Notes under the pieces: generated by a model
What the model was told of the DNA's origin: nothing
Seen by the model: the letters and a program-made list of their open reading frames with translations, nothing else
Databases searched by the model: none
Part shown: piece after piece, positions 24,901 through 31,882 of the stretch
How the letters are laid out: every line of letters begins with the position of its first letter
How positions within the stretch are numbered: position 1 is the stretch's first letter
Program-made: the position numbers and the translations under genes
Assembly (NCBI GenBank): GCA_029964075.1
Contig: CM057140.1
Location: 4,048,643 to 4,112,642 of the forward strand
Reading direction: 5' to 3'
DNA length: 64,000 nucleotides
Source of the DNA: Patiria pectinifera
Taxonomy: Eukaryota; Echinodermata; Asteroidea; Valvatida; Asterinidae

Positions 24901-27900
24901 CTATGACCGAGTATACTCGGGATAGCAGTAAACGTTGTGCTGCCCTCTGTTGAACAACAGATTGTTGTTGAGTATATCCGGGCGCAGCAGTCAAAGTGTT
25001 AATTAAACTCTTGCTGGAGCGAGCCCCTTTAATATTTACTATGCAGTGATTGTATGGAATGTCAACTTCACCACATGTAATTTGAGCCACCCGACCCTCA
25101 CAACCAGCCCATTCACCCTGGCATGTCTGGAGTATCTCTCAGGCCCCAAACAGCCGTTAAAACCACAGACATAACCCCATTAGACATTCCATTTTGGTCA
25201 CAGGGGTGATCGAACTAATCCCAATGTTTATAGTGCATTTGTACACAAGCCTATGTAAATGTGCACAAGCACACAGGGTTTTCCCGCCAATTCCAACCCC
25301 TCCAGTAGGATCACAAGACTGACACCCCCTCTAAAGGACGTACTATGGTCCATACTAGGATCTGGTGATAGATGGCCCCGGGTGAGTTTACCACGTGGCC
25401 AGGACAATATAAAACATAAAAAATGTGAAGATTCCATATTCCCTTCTGAATCCCGGTAAGGTTTTAATAGAAATTCATAAACACCTAGGACAGTTTGAAC
25501 ATTCCTATTGGTCAAAAGCCCAACATGTGGGTGGTTTTTAACCGCTGGTAAAACACTGCTGAGAGCCGCTGCATTCTGTGCCACATTGTGCAGCACTGTG
25601 CGTACGCCAATCTTCATATAAAGAGATTATAGCACTAGGCGTGCTGGGCACATACCATATCTCGGCCAGAGGGGCGTTTCGCAAAACACGAAGAAATATG
25701 GCTGAACAAAATCATTGAAAAATCATTGTTAATGACCAAAATAAGGCTATTGAAAACCAACGATGCATCCCTTCCCAGGTTCGAGGACACTCAGGACAGT
25801 CGGTCAAACTATGGGCTCTGTGTAACAACAAGAGAGGGCGCTTTTTGACCACTTTAAGTGACCCAAAGGATGGGACACACTGCATTCGCGTGCTGGTTCG
25901 CACGAAGTACACGTGACCAATTTTATTCTGGATTCGCACAAACCATAGCATCTTGGTGTGAGCGTCACGCTTCGTCAGCAATGCATTTGAATGGCTCTCC
26001 CGGGGCACCCCCCAACTCTCCCTTTTTTAACATTGAGGGGGTACTTGTGCAGGGGCCCATGGTAAGCTTAACTGTGTGCTTGAACTTGATCATGGTTACT
26101 TATCAACTTTATCGGTTTCTGTCCCACGCTTGTTCAGTCCAAACCTAACTTGGCGAGATGTCCAGCATGTCGTCGTCAACGGAGCGAACATCCCCAATAC
26201 AGTGGAGTCCGGTTGGCACGTCAACGGCGCCGGTTTCCACGTCAACGAGATGTTTGGTTTTGGCATGCTGGATGCCGGGAAGATGGTGGAGTTGGCGTTG
26301 ACGTGGCAGAACGTCGGGGAGCAGAGGATTTGCGAGGAGCCGGTACATGAGATCAATAAGTAAGTGAATGTCAACAAAATGTGTAGAGAACAACCTTTGT
26401 ATTGTGAACAAATGGACCTATAAATATATTTGAATTTTAATTTTATTCAGTTGGTGCTTATGCAGTGCAGGATATGGATTTGGTTTTAAATTTACATGTT
26501 TAAATATTTAAATATAAAATGTTAAAAAGAAAAAAATCCCTTTGCAACTTTGTTCCCAAATATTCAAACAGTAACTGATAACCTGACTTGCTTTTTGACT
26601 TGTGATTTGACTATTTTCACTTGTGATTGACTTGTGGTTGACCTGTGATTGAATTGTGATTGACTTTTGATTGACTTGTGATTGACTTTTGATTGACTTG
26701 TGATTTGACTTGTGATTGACTTGTGATTGACTTGTGATTTGACTTGTGATTGACTTGTGATTGATATGTGATTTGACATGTGATTGACTTGTGATTAACA
26801 TGTGATTTGACTTGTGATTGACTTGTGATTGACTTGTGATTGACTTGTGATTTGACTTGTGATTGACTTGTGGTTGACTTGTGATTTGACTTACGATTGA
26901 CTTGTGATTGACTTGTGATTGACTTGTGATTTGACTTACGACTGACTTGTGATTTGACTTGTGATTGACTTGTGATTGACTTGTGATTTGACTTGTGATT
27001 GACTTGTGATGGACTTGCGATTGACATGTGATTGACTTGTGATTGACTTGTGATTGACTTGTGATGGACTTGCGATTGACATGTGATTGACTTGTGATTG
27101 ACTTGTGATTGACTTGTGATTGACTTGTGATTGACATGTGATTGACATGTGATTGACATGTGATTGACTTGTGATTTGACATGTGATGGACTTGTGATTG
27201 ACTTGTGATTGTCTTGTGATTAACTAATGAATGACTTTGATGGACTTGTGATTTGACTTATGACTGACTTGTGATTAGTCTCATGATTAACAACACTACT
27301 ACAATACTTTCCAGTGGTGATTAAAACATAACTTTACCCTTATTCCCCCACCGTTTCTAGGGTCGTCCTTCAAGGAATGGCTCACAGTGTCAATCTCCGA
27401 GTCGACTGTCCCCAGATCACTAAACTGGAACACGTCAAGGTCCGCGTAACCTTCCAGGCACGGCGGCGTGGCGACGTCTCCCTGACACTCTCCTCCCCGT
27501 TTGGCACCCCCTCGGAACTCCTCTCCCGACGGCGTAACGACAACTCCTCGGACGAGGTCAAGAATTTCCCGTTCATGTCCGTCAGGAACTGGGGGGAGAA
27601 CCCTACGGGGACCTGGGTGTTTGAGTTGATGCATCACTTTACCCCGGCCGGCGTCCAGGCCAAACCAAAGTGGCCGGACATTCCCCGACAGCACGACAAC
27701 GTGGTGGATCTGAAGGATGTTCAGCTGATACTCTACGGGACTGGAGACGACGACAGGAGTCCCAACACCCACGGTGAGGCATTTCATATTGTTAACAATT
27801 TTCAATAAATCAATCTTGAGCTCAATCTGCAATCTTTCTTCAGGGCGAGTCAGCATGATCTGGTCCCAAGTTCACCACTTTTTTGGTGGCAAAAAGAGTA

Positions 27901-30239
27901 TTGAGAAAAAATATGAGTGCTTCATATGAATGGTTATTACCTTGTCTTCCACAGGAATTTTGAATACAGTAAACTCCGGCTAAACCGACATCGTACAACT
28001 CGTCAAATCGCTCAAGTCAGCCGTCTGACTAAAGTCCTGATTGTCCGTAATGCATTTCCATTGAATTTTTTATTTCTAAGTCGGCTTTTATAAGTCGCCA
28101 TCTCGCTCAAGTCGCCGTGTTACTCTTGGTCCCCTTTCCATAAAAAGCATTACAAAATCCCTTGTGTAAGTCGGCATTCAACAAATCACGCATTGGCATC
28201 GACTTCCTGTACTGCGGTTGGCAAAGTGTTGAGTGAAAAGTGGTTTCGGCATGCATCGGTGTCGAAAAAGGGTGTCCTACTGCATACCACTACGCGGCGC
28301 TATAGGATCTTTGCTGCATACATCGCATACGCATCGTGAGCATATCAATACCAGTACCCCCTCTAGGCTGTACGCATGTGCTCTGTTCATTTTGGGGGTC
28401 GTCTTATTGAATGACTAGTGCTGCAGTCAATGCGTGCGTGGTATATACCGGACCACGCACGCATTTAATTCGTTACTGTGCACGTACATATGAATCGTGG
28501 TCTCCACTATCAATACCCCAAACGTGACGATACAATTCGAGGATTAATTTGCTGGATTCAACTCAAGCATTAAGGAGATAATCCAGGGTAAATCGAAGCC
28601 AATTAGTACAATGAATCATGTGTGCAAAAGACCATTCATGTAAGTCGGCAAAATGACGACTTATAGCATATATATTGGCATTCGCGTAAGTCGTCACAAA
28701 TTCTCGGGTCCCGAGAGTGCCGGTTTAGCCGGAGTTTACTGTATGTTATGACATATAACCACGACTATTTTTTCTTTGTAATGACATGTACACTGCTTGA
28801 TAGCTTGGTATTCGGCAGTACTTTGTGGTTGGATATAAGTACTCAGCTACAACACTGCTACAGCGACTTTAAAGAAATGACATTTATGATGAACTCAGTC
28901 AAGTTTAATAAATTCTCTGCTTGTTTTTCCAAACCAAATGCTAACCCAGCCGTCAGCACCGAGCACACTGGTAAACTGGACAGCGAGGATGTGGTGGACA
29001 TCTTCAACGACGAACAGAAGGCTAATGAGGAGATTGTCGTTGACTTAGATGATCTCGCTGACGGGGTGAAACCGCCCCCTAACACCGCCCACAACCTGGA
29101 TAAACATGATGTAAGCAATCATAGAGTCACAACAGGAGTTTCATTAATGGTCAGAATGGTAGTCAAGTTCGTCATAAGCAATCACAAGTCAATCACAAGT
29201 CAATCACATATCAATCACAAGTCAATCACAAGTCAATCACAAGTCAATCACAAGTCAATCACAAGTCAATCACAAGCCAATCACATATCAATCACAAGTC
29301 AATCACAAGTCAATCACAAGAAAATCACAAGGCAATCACATATCAATCACAAGTCAATCACAAGTCACTCACAAGCCAGTCACAAGTCAATCACAAGCCA
29401 ATCACAAGTCAATCACAAGTTGATCACAAGTCAATCACAAGTCAATCACAAATCAATCACAAATTAATCACAAGTCAATCACAAGTCAATCACAAGTTAA
29501 TTGCAAGTCAATCACAAGTCGATCGCAAGTCAGTCACAAGTCGATCGCAAGTCAATCATAAGTCGATCGCAAGTCAAACGCAAGTCAATCACAAGTCGAT
29601 CACAAGTCAATCACAAGTCAATCACAAGTCAATTTCAAGAAATTAGGAAGCAATCACAATTCAATCTCAATTCAAATCTCAATTCAAATTCAACTTTATT
29701 AAAAGTCAAATCACAAGTCGATCACGAGCCAATAACAAATCAATCACAATTTATTCACAAGTCAATCACAAGCCAATCACAAGTCAAAAACAATAATCAC
29801 ATATCAATCACAAGTTGATCACAGGTCAATCACAAGTTGATCACAAGTCAATCACAAGTCAATCACAAGTCGATCGCAAGTCAGTCACAAGTCGATCACA
29901 AGTCAATCCAGAAGTCAAATCACAAATCAATCACAAGTCAATCGCAAGTGAAATCACAAATCCAATCCCATTTCTTTGCAGGAGGACGTCATCAACACAG
30001 GACAGTTCGACCAGGTCCTGCAGGACCCTGAGATTCGCTCCCTCATCCACGAGATGTACGTCCACAAAAAGGCCGAGGCTCTGCGAAAACTGGCCGCCAA
30101 GCGCCTCCAGAAAGACAAGAGGTACCAGAGTCAGTGGCAGAGGTCACATGATAGGTCACATGACCTGGAGGAATCCAGGCGGGAGGCGCTAGAGGAAGTC
30201 TTGGAGGTTCTCCACGACGTCGGCAAACAGGACGATTAA
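3776..30239 (+). CDS. PCSK1: Proprotein convertase of PC1/3 (PCSK1) type, complete gene
   Basis: Fourteen coding exons sum to 2307 nt (768 residues; human PC1/3 has 753): 3776–3955, 8456–8560, 12352–12483, 13317–13425, 17166–17203, 18154–18236, 18648–18736, 20240–20412, 22008–22250, 24624–24724, 26138–26359, 27361–27773, 28950–29110, 29982–30239. All junctions are GT–AG and in phase. Domain order is signal peptide (about 1–20), prodomain to R110, subtilisin-like domain with triad D174, H217, S401 and oxyanion N318, P domain with RRGD (527–530), and a charged tail ending in a helix. This family cuts prohormones after paired basic residues in secretory granules. Asn (not Asp) at the oxyanion site argues against PC2. 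The segments [23 protein letters not shown] and the absence of a membrane anchor favour PC1/3. Oddities: the activation site is HEKR, and K214 and R293 replace acidic pocket residues. Confidence 0.93.
4113..4763 (+). mobile_element. MITE family B (TTAA, ACTAGGTCCTG ends)
   Basis: The ends are inverted repeats, TTAAAGTGGCACTAGGTCCTG at the left and CAGGACCTAGTGTCCCTTTAA at the right. It has no coding capacity. A second copy lies at 12534–13061. TTAA at both ends fits piggyBac- or Kolobok-type target choice. Confidence 0.8.
6383..6432 (-). mobile_element. MITE family A, terminal fragment
   Basis: The reverse complement matches the first 50 bases of family A copies (AAAGGGAATATACAACATTT, then AAAACTACCA). 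Confidence 0.65.
6678..7206 (+). mobile_element. MITE family A copy 1
   Basis: About 530 bp, bounded by TTAA, with inverted ends: AAAGGAAAGATACAACATTT at the left and CAAATGTTGTACATGCCCTT at the right. An internal palindrome (GGTCGGCCGACC) is shared with other copies. No ORF. Confidence 0.85.
8039..8424. mobile_element. TTAA-bounded foldback MITE next to exon 2
   Basis: Inverted arms include GTGATGCGATCAAGCTA (about 8117) and its near-perfect complement around 8375. The outer ends are TTAAAG-type. The right end is only 31 bases before exon 2. Confidence 0.7.
8456..8560 (+). CDS. PCSK1: PCSK1-like exon 2: middle of prodomain
   Basis: 35 codons, residues 61–95, phase 0 at both ends, acceptor TATTTTACAG, donor [27 protein letters not shown] closely resembles human PC1/3 in the same place. 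RRSRR (77–81) is the expected secondary cleavage site inside the prodomain. Confidence 0.92.
8610..9121. mobile_element. MITE with CATAGAGCTATATTAAATTA ends
   Basis: Inverted repeats of about 27 bp (CATAGAGCTATATTAAATTA then TAGAGC) bound about 510 bp of non-coding sequence. I could not define a target duplication. Confidence 0.8.
9440..10110. mobile_element. Possible decayed hAT-like element with AAGTC repeats
   Basis: Clusters of CAAGTCAAGT at both ends and ATAGAGACTCGAGTC at the right resemble the hAT-like element at 21001–21951. The CAGGGCCCAATTTCA MITE (9670–9941) is inserted inside. Termini are not clear. Confidence 0.45.
9670..9941. mobile_element. MITE with CAGGGCCCAATTTCACGGCG ends
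   Basis: The ends are inverted repeats of at least 24 bp (CAGGGCCCAATTTCACGGCG then CTGCTTA at the right end read inward). The 272-bp element is non-coding. I recall similar termini in marine invertebrate repeats. Confidence 0.85.
10751..11272 (-). mobile_element. MITE family C copy 1 (TTAA, ATAGTCCATCATTTG ends)
   Basis: About 520 bp with TTAAAG-type ends and inverted ATAGTCCATCATTTG termini. It is inverted relative to the copy at 14404–14962. No ORF. Confidence 0.8.
11684..12215 (+). mobile_element. MITE family A copy 2
   Basis: Same ends and internal palindrome as copy 1 (GGGAAGATACAACATTTGCA at left, GCAAATGTTGTAAATTCCCT at right). It ends about 135 bases before exon 3. Confidence 0.85.
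12352..12483 (+). CDS. PCSK1: PCSK1-like exon 3: end of prodomain and activation site
   Basis: 44 codons, residues 96–139, phase 0 at both ends, donor GTAGGT. After VSWVEQQ the primary cleavage site is HEKR, with cleavage expected after R110. P2 Lys and P1 Arg are kept, but P4 is His rather than the usual Arg. [11 protein letters not shown] opens the mature enzyme and is typical of the family. Confidence 0.93.
12534..13061 (-). mobile_element. MITE family B copy 2
   Basis: TTAA-bounded, with ends AAGGGACACTAGGTCCTGGA and CAGGACCTAGTGCCCCTTTA. It is inverted relative to the copy at 4113–4763 and begins 50 bases after exon 3. Confidence 0.82.
13072..13166 (+). mobile_element. MITE family D fragment
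   Basis: GGGATCATTTGCATTTATCC followed by CAAAAGTAACCTACC matches sequence at 19431 and, inverted, at 30960–30995 and 59650–59685. Confidence 0.6.
13317..13425 (+). CDS. PCSK1: PCSK1-like exon 4: catalytic Asp
   Basis: Residues 140–175 plus one base of Gly176; acceptor CCTTTCAG, donor [17 protein letters not shown] carries the catalytic Asp (D174) and the neighbouring D175, which lines S2 in furin. Confidence 0.94.
14404..14962 (+). mobile_element. MITE family C copy 2
   Basis: TTAA-bounded with ends AAGCCATAGTCCATCATTTG and CAAATGATGGACTATACCTT. It is in opposite orientation to copy 1, so the pair brackets exons 3 and 4. Confidence 0.82.
15185..15345 (+). mobile_element. tRNA-derived SINE copy 1
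   Basis: It contains an A-box-like TAGCTCAGTTGCCAGAGCA and a B-box-like GGTTCAAACCC, followed by AATTTCTTTGTTCAAC, a tail shared by copies at 49985–50125 and 50165–50300. The acceptor stem cannot pair, so it is not a tRNA gene. Confidence 0.75.
16455..16908. mobile_element. TTAA element with CCCTGCGC ends
   Basis: TTAA then CCCTGCGCGGAG at the left; CTGCGCAGGG then TTAA at the right. TTAA target sites and CCCT-type ends fit a piggyBac-like non-autonomous element. Confidence 0.75.
17166..17203 (+). CDS. PCSK1: PCSK1-like exon 5: 38-nt small exon
   Basis: It completes Gly176 and encodes [12 protein letters not shown] (177–188); acceptor TTGTTTCAG, donor GTAAGT. The HPDL motif after the catalytic Asp confirms it. 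At 38 nt a simple gene finder could miss it. Confidence 0.93.
17204..18153 (+). other. PCSK1-like intron 5
   Basis: More than half is MITE family A copy 3 (17424–17945). The rest is AT-rich unique sequence. Confidence 0.85.
17424..17945 (+). mobile_element. MITE family A copy 3
   Basis: The start GGGAAAATACAACATTTGCA and end GTATATTCCCTTTAAA bound about 520 bp. It is very close in sequence to the copy at 63442–63966, so the two share a subfamily. Confidence 0.85.
18154..18236 (+). CDS. PCSK1: PCSK1-like exon 6: calcium-binding loop region
   Basis: 27 codons plus two bases, residues 189–215, beginning [20 protein letters not shown], the expected Asp-rich stretch after the catalytic Asp. It ends in GGKN and AA followed by GTGAGT. 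The Lys at 214 aligns with furin Asp191 (S2 pocket). Confidence 0.92.
18237..18647 (+). other. PCSK1-like intron 6
   Basis: A 411-base intron. I see no repeat or other feature in it. Confidence 0.8.
18648..18736 (+). CDS. PCSK1: PCSK1-like exon 7: catalytic His
   Basis: Residues 216–245 plus one base, beginning with the catalytic motif HGTRCAGE (H217) and ANNGICGVG. Both cysteines of this segment are kept. Acceptor TTTGTACAG, donor GTAAGA. A minisatellite starts about 40 bases after the donor. Confidence 0.94.
18776..19370 (+). repeat. Minisatellite, unit CACAAGTCCC/CACAAGTCCT
   Basis: About 600 bp of imperfect 10-bp repeats with higher-order variants (TCATAAATCC, AATTCTGCACAAGTCC). It begins about 40 bases after exon 7. 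The long open frame it yields is an artefact of the repeat. Confidence 0.95.
19706..20120. mobile_element. Long foldback element (inverted repeat about 415 bp)
   Basis: The left arm, from TTAAAGAGGTTGTGG at 19706, and the right arm, ending at ACCTCTTTAA, are near-perfect complements over more than 120 bases. An inner pair (CGTGACGTAATAAACAGGAC and its complement) also folds. The termini are TTAA-containing. No ORF. Confidence 0.85.
20240..20412 (+). CDS. PCSK1: PCSK1-like exon 8: substrate-pocket segment
   Basis: Residues 246–303; acceptor TTTCGTCAG, donor GTGAAT. It includes [14 protein letters not shown] and [15 protein letters not shown]. The E in SMEA aligns with furin E236 and the D in GPSDNG with D258. 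YSCCWG replaces the usual YSASWG, and MREP replaces the usual V-D/E-G-P, putting Arg293 where furin has the S4 residue Asp264. Confidence 0.92.
20413..22007 (+). other. PCSK1-like intron 8
   Basis: It contains a low-complexity, G/C- and A/T-homopolymer-rich stretch (20620–20940) and the hAT-like element at 21001–21951, which ends 56 bases before exon 9. Confidence 0.85.
21001..21951. mobile_element. Non-autonomous hAT-like transposon with 8-bp target duplication
   Basis: TTGGTCAG stands on both sides (20993–21000 and 21952–21959), a perfect 8-bp duplication, the length made by hAT transposases. The ends are CAGAGGTGGCAGC and GCAACTCTG (inverted). Subterminal clusters of CAAGTCAAGTCACAAGTCAT lie at both ends, and the middle is AT-rich with no transposase. 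Confidence 0.88.
22008..22250 (+). CDS. PCSK1: PCSK1-like exon 9: oxyanion-hole Asn
   Basis: 81 codons, residues 304–384, phase 0 at both ends. [17 protein letters not shown] contains the oxyanion Asn318. C326 and the Cys in MESC would form the furin C303–C333 bridge. The usual NCDGY is GADAY, keeping the Asp and Tyr but losing one Cys, and the usual CSSTLA is CPSTMG, an unusual change in a well-conserved segment. Donor GTAAGA. Confidence 0.93.
22341..22938. mobile_element. Long-TIR MITE with CAGGGTGTTT ends
   Basis: CAGGGTGTTTGAAA at left and TTTGAAACACCCTG at right, with inverted similarity over more than 100 bases and TA on both sides. The inner arms include GGTTATGTAAC and complement. 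Non-coding. Confidence 0.85.
23032..23955 (+). mobile_element. TTAA element family E, interrupted by a SINE
   Basis: It starts TTAAGGTTACAGACCAGCAA and ends ACTTACTGGCCTGCAGCCTT, matching the family amplified at 59958–62092. A SINE splits it. Confidence 0.7.
23130..23515 (-). mobile_element. tRNA-derived SINE inserted in family E element
   Basis: On the minus strand, GTGGTTAAGGGCACTGGATT and GGGTTCGAGTCC form A- and B-box-like promoter parts. A body follows (CACTCATTGCTTCTCTCCAC) and a TTATTA-repeat tail near 23140. Confidence 0.78.
24185..24562 (+). mobile_element. MITE family A, partial copy 4
   Basis: It matches the inner and right part of family A from AAAAACTGACTTTTTTTCAA to GCAAAAGCAAATGTTGTATA. 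The left end is missing or too diverged. It ends about 60 bases before exon 10. Confidence 0.7.
24624..24724 (+). CDS. PCSK1: PCSK1-like exon 10: catalytic Ser
   Basis: Residues 385–417 plus two bases. ITTDIHDKC is followed by [13 protein letters not shown] with the catalytic Ser401. The His and Thr just before GTS in furin are Phe and Ile here. Acceptor TTTTCTGGCAG, donor GTGAGT. Confidence 0.94.
24725..26137 (+). other. PCSK1-like intron 10
   Basis: Apart from the small TTAA element at 24843–25002, I see unique sequence only. Confidence 0.8.
24843..25002. mobile_element. Small TTAA element with CACTTTGACTGCTGCGCCCG ends
   Basis: A 160-bp element with perfect inverted ends (CACTTTGACTGCTGCGCCCG) inside TTAA on both sides. 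Small inner copies of CGAATATATTCGGG and ACTCGGGATAGCA repeat. It fits a piggyBac-like MITE. Confidence 0.88.
26138..26359 (+). CDS. PCSK1: PCSK1-like exon 11: end of catalytic domain, start of P domain
   Basis: Residues 418–491 plus two bases. [14 protein letters not shown] and [15 protein letters not shown] are hallmarks of the end of the convertase catalytic domain. Acceptor TTGTTCAG, donor GTAAGT. Confidence 0.94.
26360..27360 (+). other. PCSK1-like intron 11
   Basis: Dominated by the 11-bp minisatellite at 26584–27290. The polypyrimidine tract of exon 12 follows it directly. Confidence 0.88.
26584..27290 (-). repeat. Minisatellite, unit ACTTGTGATTG (complement CAATCACAAGT)
   Basis: About 700 bp of 11- and 12-bp units (GACTTGTGATT with an extra T in some). 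It is the reverse complement of the array in intron 13. Open frames on either strand are artefacts. Confidence 0.95.
27361..27773 (+). CDS. PCSK1: PCSK1-like exon 12: P domain
   Basis: Residues 492–629 plus one base; acceptor CCGTTTCTAG, donor GTGAGG. It holds [11 protein letters not shown], the conserved RRGD (527–530), LSSPFGT and [15 protein letters not shown]. The P domain stabilises the protease and tunes its calcium and pH dependence. A stretch before the final LILYGTG strand is longer than in human PC1/3. Confidence 0.94.
27774..28949 (+). other. PCSK1-like intron 12
   Basis: Two-thirds is the pogo-like MITE at 27967–28741; the rest is unique. Confidence 0.85.
27967..28741. mobile_element. 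pogo/Tigger-like MITE
   Basis: Inverted ends CAGTAAACTCCGGCTAAACC, with TA on both sides (27965–27966 and 28742–28743). TA duplication and CAGT-type ends rich in CCGGCTAA fit Tc1/mariner, pogo group. No transposase ORF. Confidence 0.85.
28950..29110 (+). CDS. PCSK1: PCSK1-like exon 13: acidic linker of the tail
   Basis: Residues 630–683, rich in Asp and Glu ([21 protein letters not shown]) with no clear domain. The acceptor is AACCCAG and the donor GTAAGC, with correct phase at both ends. PC1/3 proteins have a poorly conserved tail here. Confidence 0.85.
29111..29981 (+). other. PCSK1-like intron 13
   Basis: Nearly all of it is the minisatellite at 29172–29966. Confidence 0.9.
29172..29966 (+). 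repeat. Minisatellite, unit CAATCACAAGT
   Basis: About 790 bp of 11-bp units with variants (GATCGCAAGT, GTTGATCACAAGT). It is in opposite orientation to the array in intron 11, with exons 12 and 13 between them. It runs to within 15 bases of exon 14. Confidence 0.95.
29982..30239 (+). CDS. PCSK1: PCSK1-like exon 14: C-terminal tail and stop
   Basis: 85 codons and TAA. After the acceptor TTTCTTTGCAG the tail has dibasic sites (HKK, AAKR, KDKR) and ends in an amphipathic-looking helix ([13 protein letters not shown]). This is similar in position and pattern to the C-terminal helix that targets PC1/3 to secretory granules. There is no transmembrane segment. Confidence 0.9.
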   Translation, partial: EDVINTGQFDQVLQDPEIRSLIHEMYVHKKAEALRKLAAKRLQKDKRYQSQWQRSHDRSHDLEESRREALEEVLEVLHDVGKQDD

Positions 30240-30639
30240 AGAAACAATCAGGGGCCATTCTCTTGGAGCCGCTAAGTACAGGAACTATTTTCTTAGCGAA
30301 AACTGGTTACCAGGTAAAACTGTGTTGGATGTATATGGCATGTGACTGGTTCCCAGCTCATATATGCTTAGCATACAAATTCGATAAGCAGTATTGCTTT
30401 CTTTAACGGCTTCATGCAGTCTAACCCTGGTTTTGATCTTTACAAACATCCAAACTTTCCAGGCTGATAATTTTTTACCACTTCAGTTTTACAGGCTTTC
30501 AGGATTCCTACTTTTTTTTTTCTACCTCCTACTTTTCCTACTTTTTTCTTGACTTTCCTAATTTTTCCTACTTTTCTTCTTGAAATTCCTATTTTTGTGT
30601 CCCTTCACTCTGAAAAGTTAAATGCATTGAATATTTTTC

Positions 30640-30998
30640 ATCAGAGTGTTTACACACTGTCATGAAGGGCTTGGACGCAGGAGTACTGCAATATTAACAC
30701 CACTCAAAATGTTCCAAACCTAACCTGTTGAAGTTTCAGCTCAGTGGATATTACACTTTTTGAGAAAACACTAAAAACCATGCACAATCCTTTTCAAGCA
30801 CGGACTCTTATTTCCAAAAGTCTTTCCGTTGACTGATCGTTGGAAATAACCTACATTTCTTGATTTCTTCTAAAATGACAGCAAGCCAGACGGAGTAATT
30901 TCACGGGGTGTTTAGTACCAGTACGATCTTTAATCCAAGTCAGCTTTTTGATAATAATTCGGTAGGTCACTTTTGGGACAAATACAAATGATCCTTTA
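30640..30998 (-). mobile_element. MITE family D copy
   Basis: It ends in CAAATACAAATGATCCTTTAA and shares ACAGCAAGCCAGACGGAGTA and related stretches with sequence at 19431–19700 and 59390–59685. Confidence 0.65.
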
Positions 30999-31161
30999 AT
31001 AGTAACACTATGAATTTCAAACAATGGTGCTTAAAATGGTTTTAAAAAATACCATGAATTCAACTTTCGTTTAGTCAACTCATAGTGACTTGAAATCTCG
31101 TATATTGACATCTCATTTTTATACATCTGGGGTAATAATGGCAGTGGTTGGCTCATTTTAG

Positions 31162-31175
31162 CCACAAGAGGGCGC
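31162..31175 (+). promoter_or_regulatory. CTCF-like motif
   Basis: CCACAAGAGGGCGC matches the CTCF core CCASYAGRKGGCRS at 13 of 14 positions by eye. Function is not shown. Confidence 0.4.
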
Positions 31176-31868
31176 TATTGTGTCTATCTGCAAGGATAAT
31201 TTTTATAGCAGTGGCGGTTTGCATCAGATAGTTCGACCATAGGTGGTAATGGTAATGTAGTAAAAGCGGAATTGGTTTGTTTGAGAAAAAAAAAATGGAT
31301 TAACAACAACCGGAATTTTAACCCACTAAATGAGAAGTAAGCTTAGCACAAATATATGTACAGCCTGCATCGTTAATTAAAACTCGGTTACTACAAAATC
31401 TGGTTAGCAAACATAAAGCCTTGGTCCGATTGGCATTTTATGTGCACAGTGAATGGGACCAGCACTTGATCTCAATATATTGCAATAGCTTGTATTACAA
31501 ACTTCTGAAAAAAGCAAACAACATGGCTAGGTCGAGCCGATTTTCTACGGTGGGTTTTGTGGTCTTTGATTTGACCTGCCAATGTTCTCAATCCAAATTT
31601 TTATAAGGTTTACTTTTTTTTGCTCCATTTGTCAGACTACAATTAACGTTTGGGTGATGATTTTTTTTTGGAGCTGGATATACTAACTGGTTAATTGGGG
31701 GATTTAAATGAAAATATTATAAGCAAATTGGTCTTAACTGTGTGGAATTCTAAGAGTGTAGTATCAGGCCAAAAAAAAATAATAGTCAGTCTCTGATCAG
31801 CGTGCGCGTCGATTTTAATCATGCGCGTCAACCTTTTTTTTCCAAAATGTTCCGCGGTAGCTCCAACA

Positions 31869-31882
31869 GCGCCCTCTATTGC
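31869..31882 (-). promoter_or_regulatory. CTCF-like motif, opposite orientation
   Basis: On the minus strand GCAATAGAGGGCGC matches the core at 12 of 14 positions. It points away from the motif at 31162. Confidence 0.3.

Noticed and set aside
26508..27182. 224-codon and overlapping frames of [11 protein letters not shown] repeats, and similar frames at 28748–29467 and 29501–30031
   Set aside because: They are minisatellite translations. Only short parts (28950–29110 and 29982 onwards) are real exon sequence.
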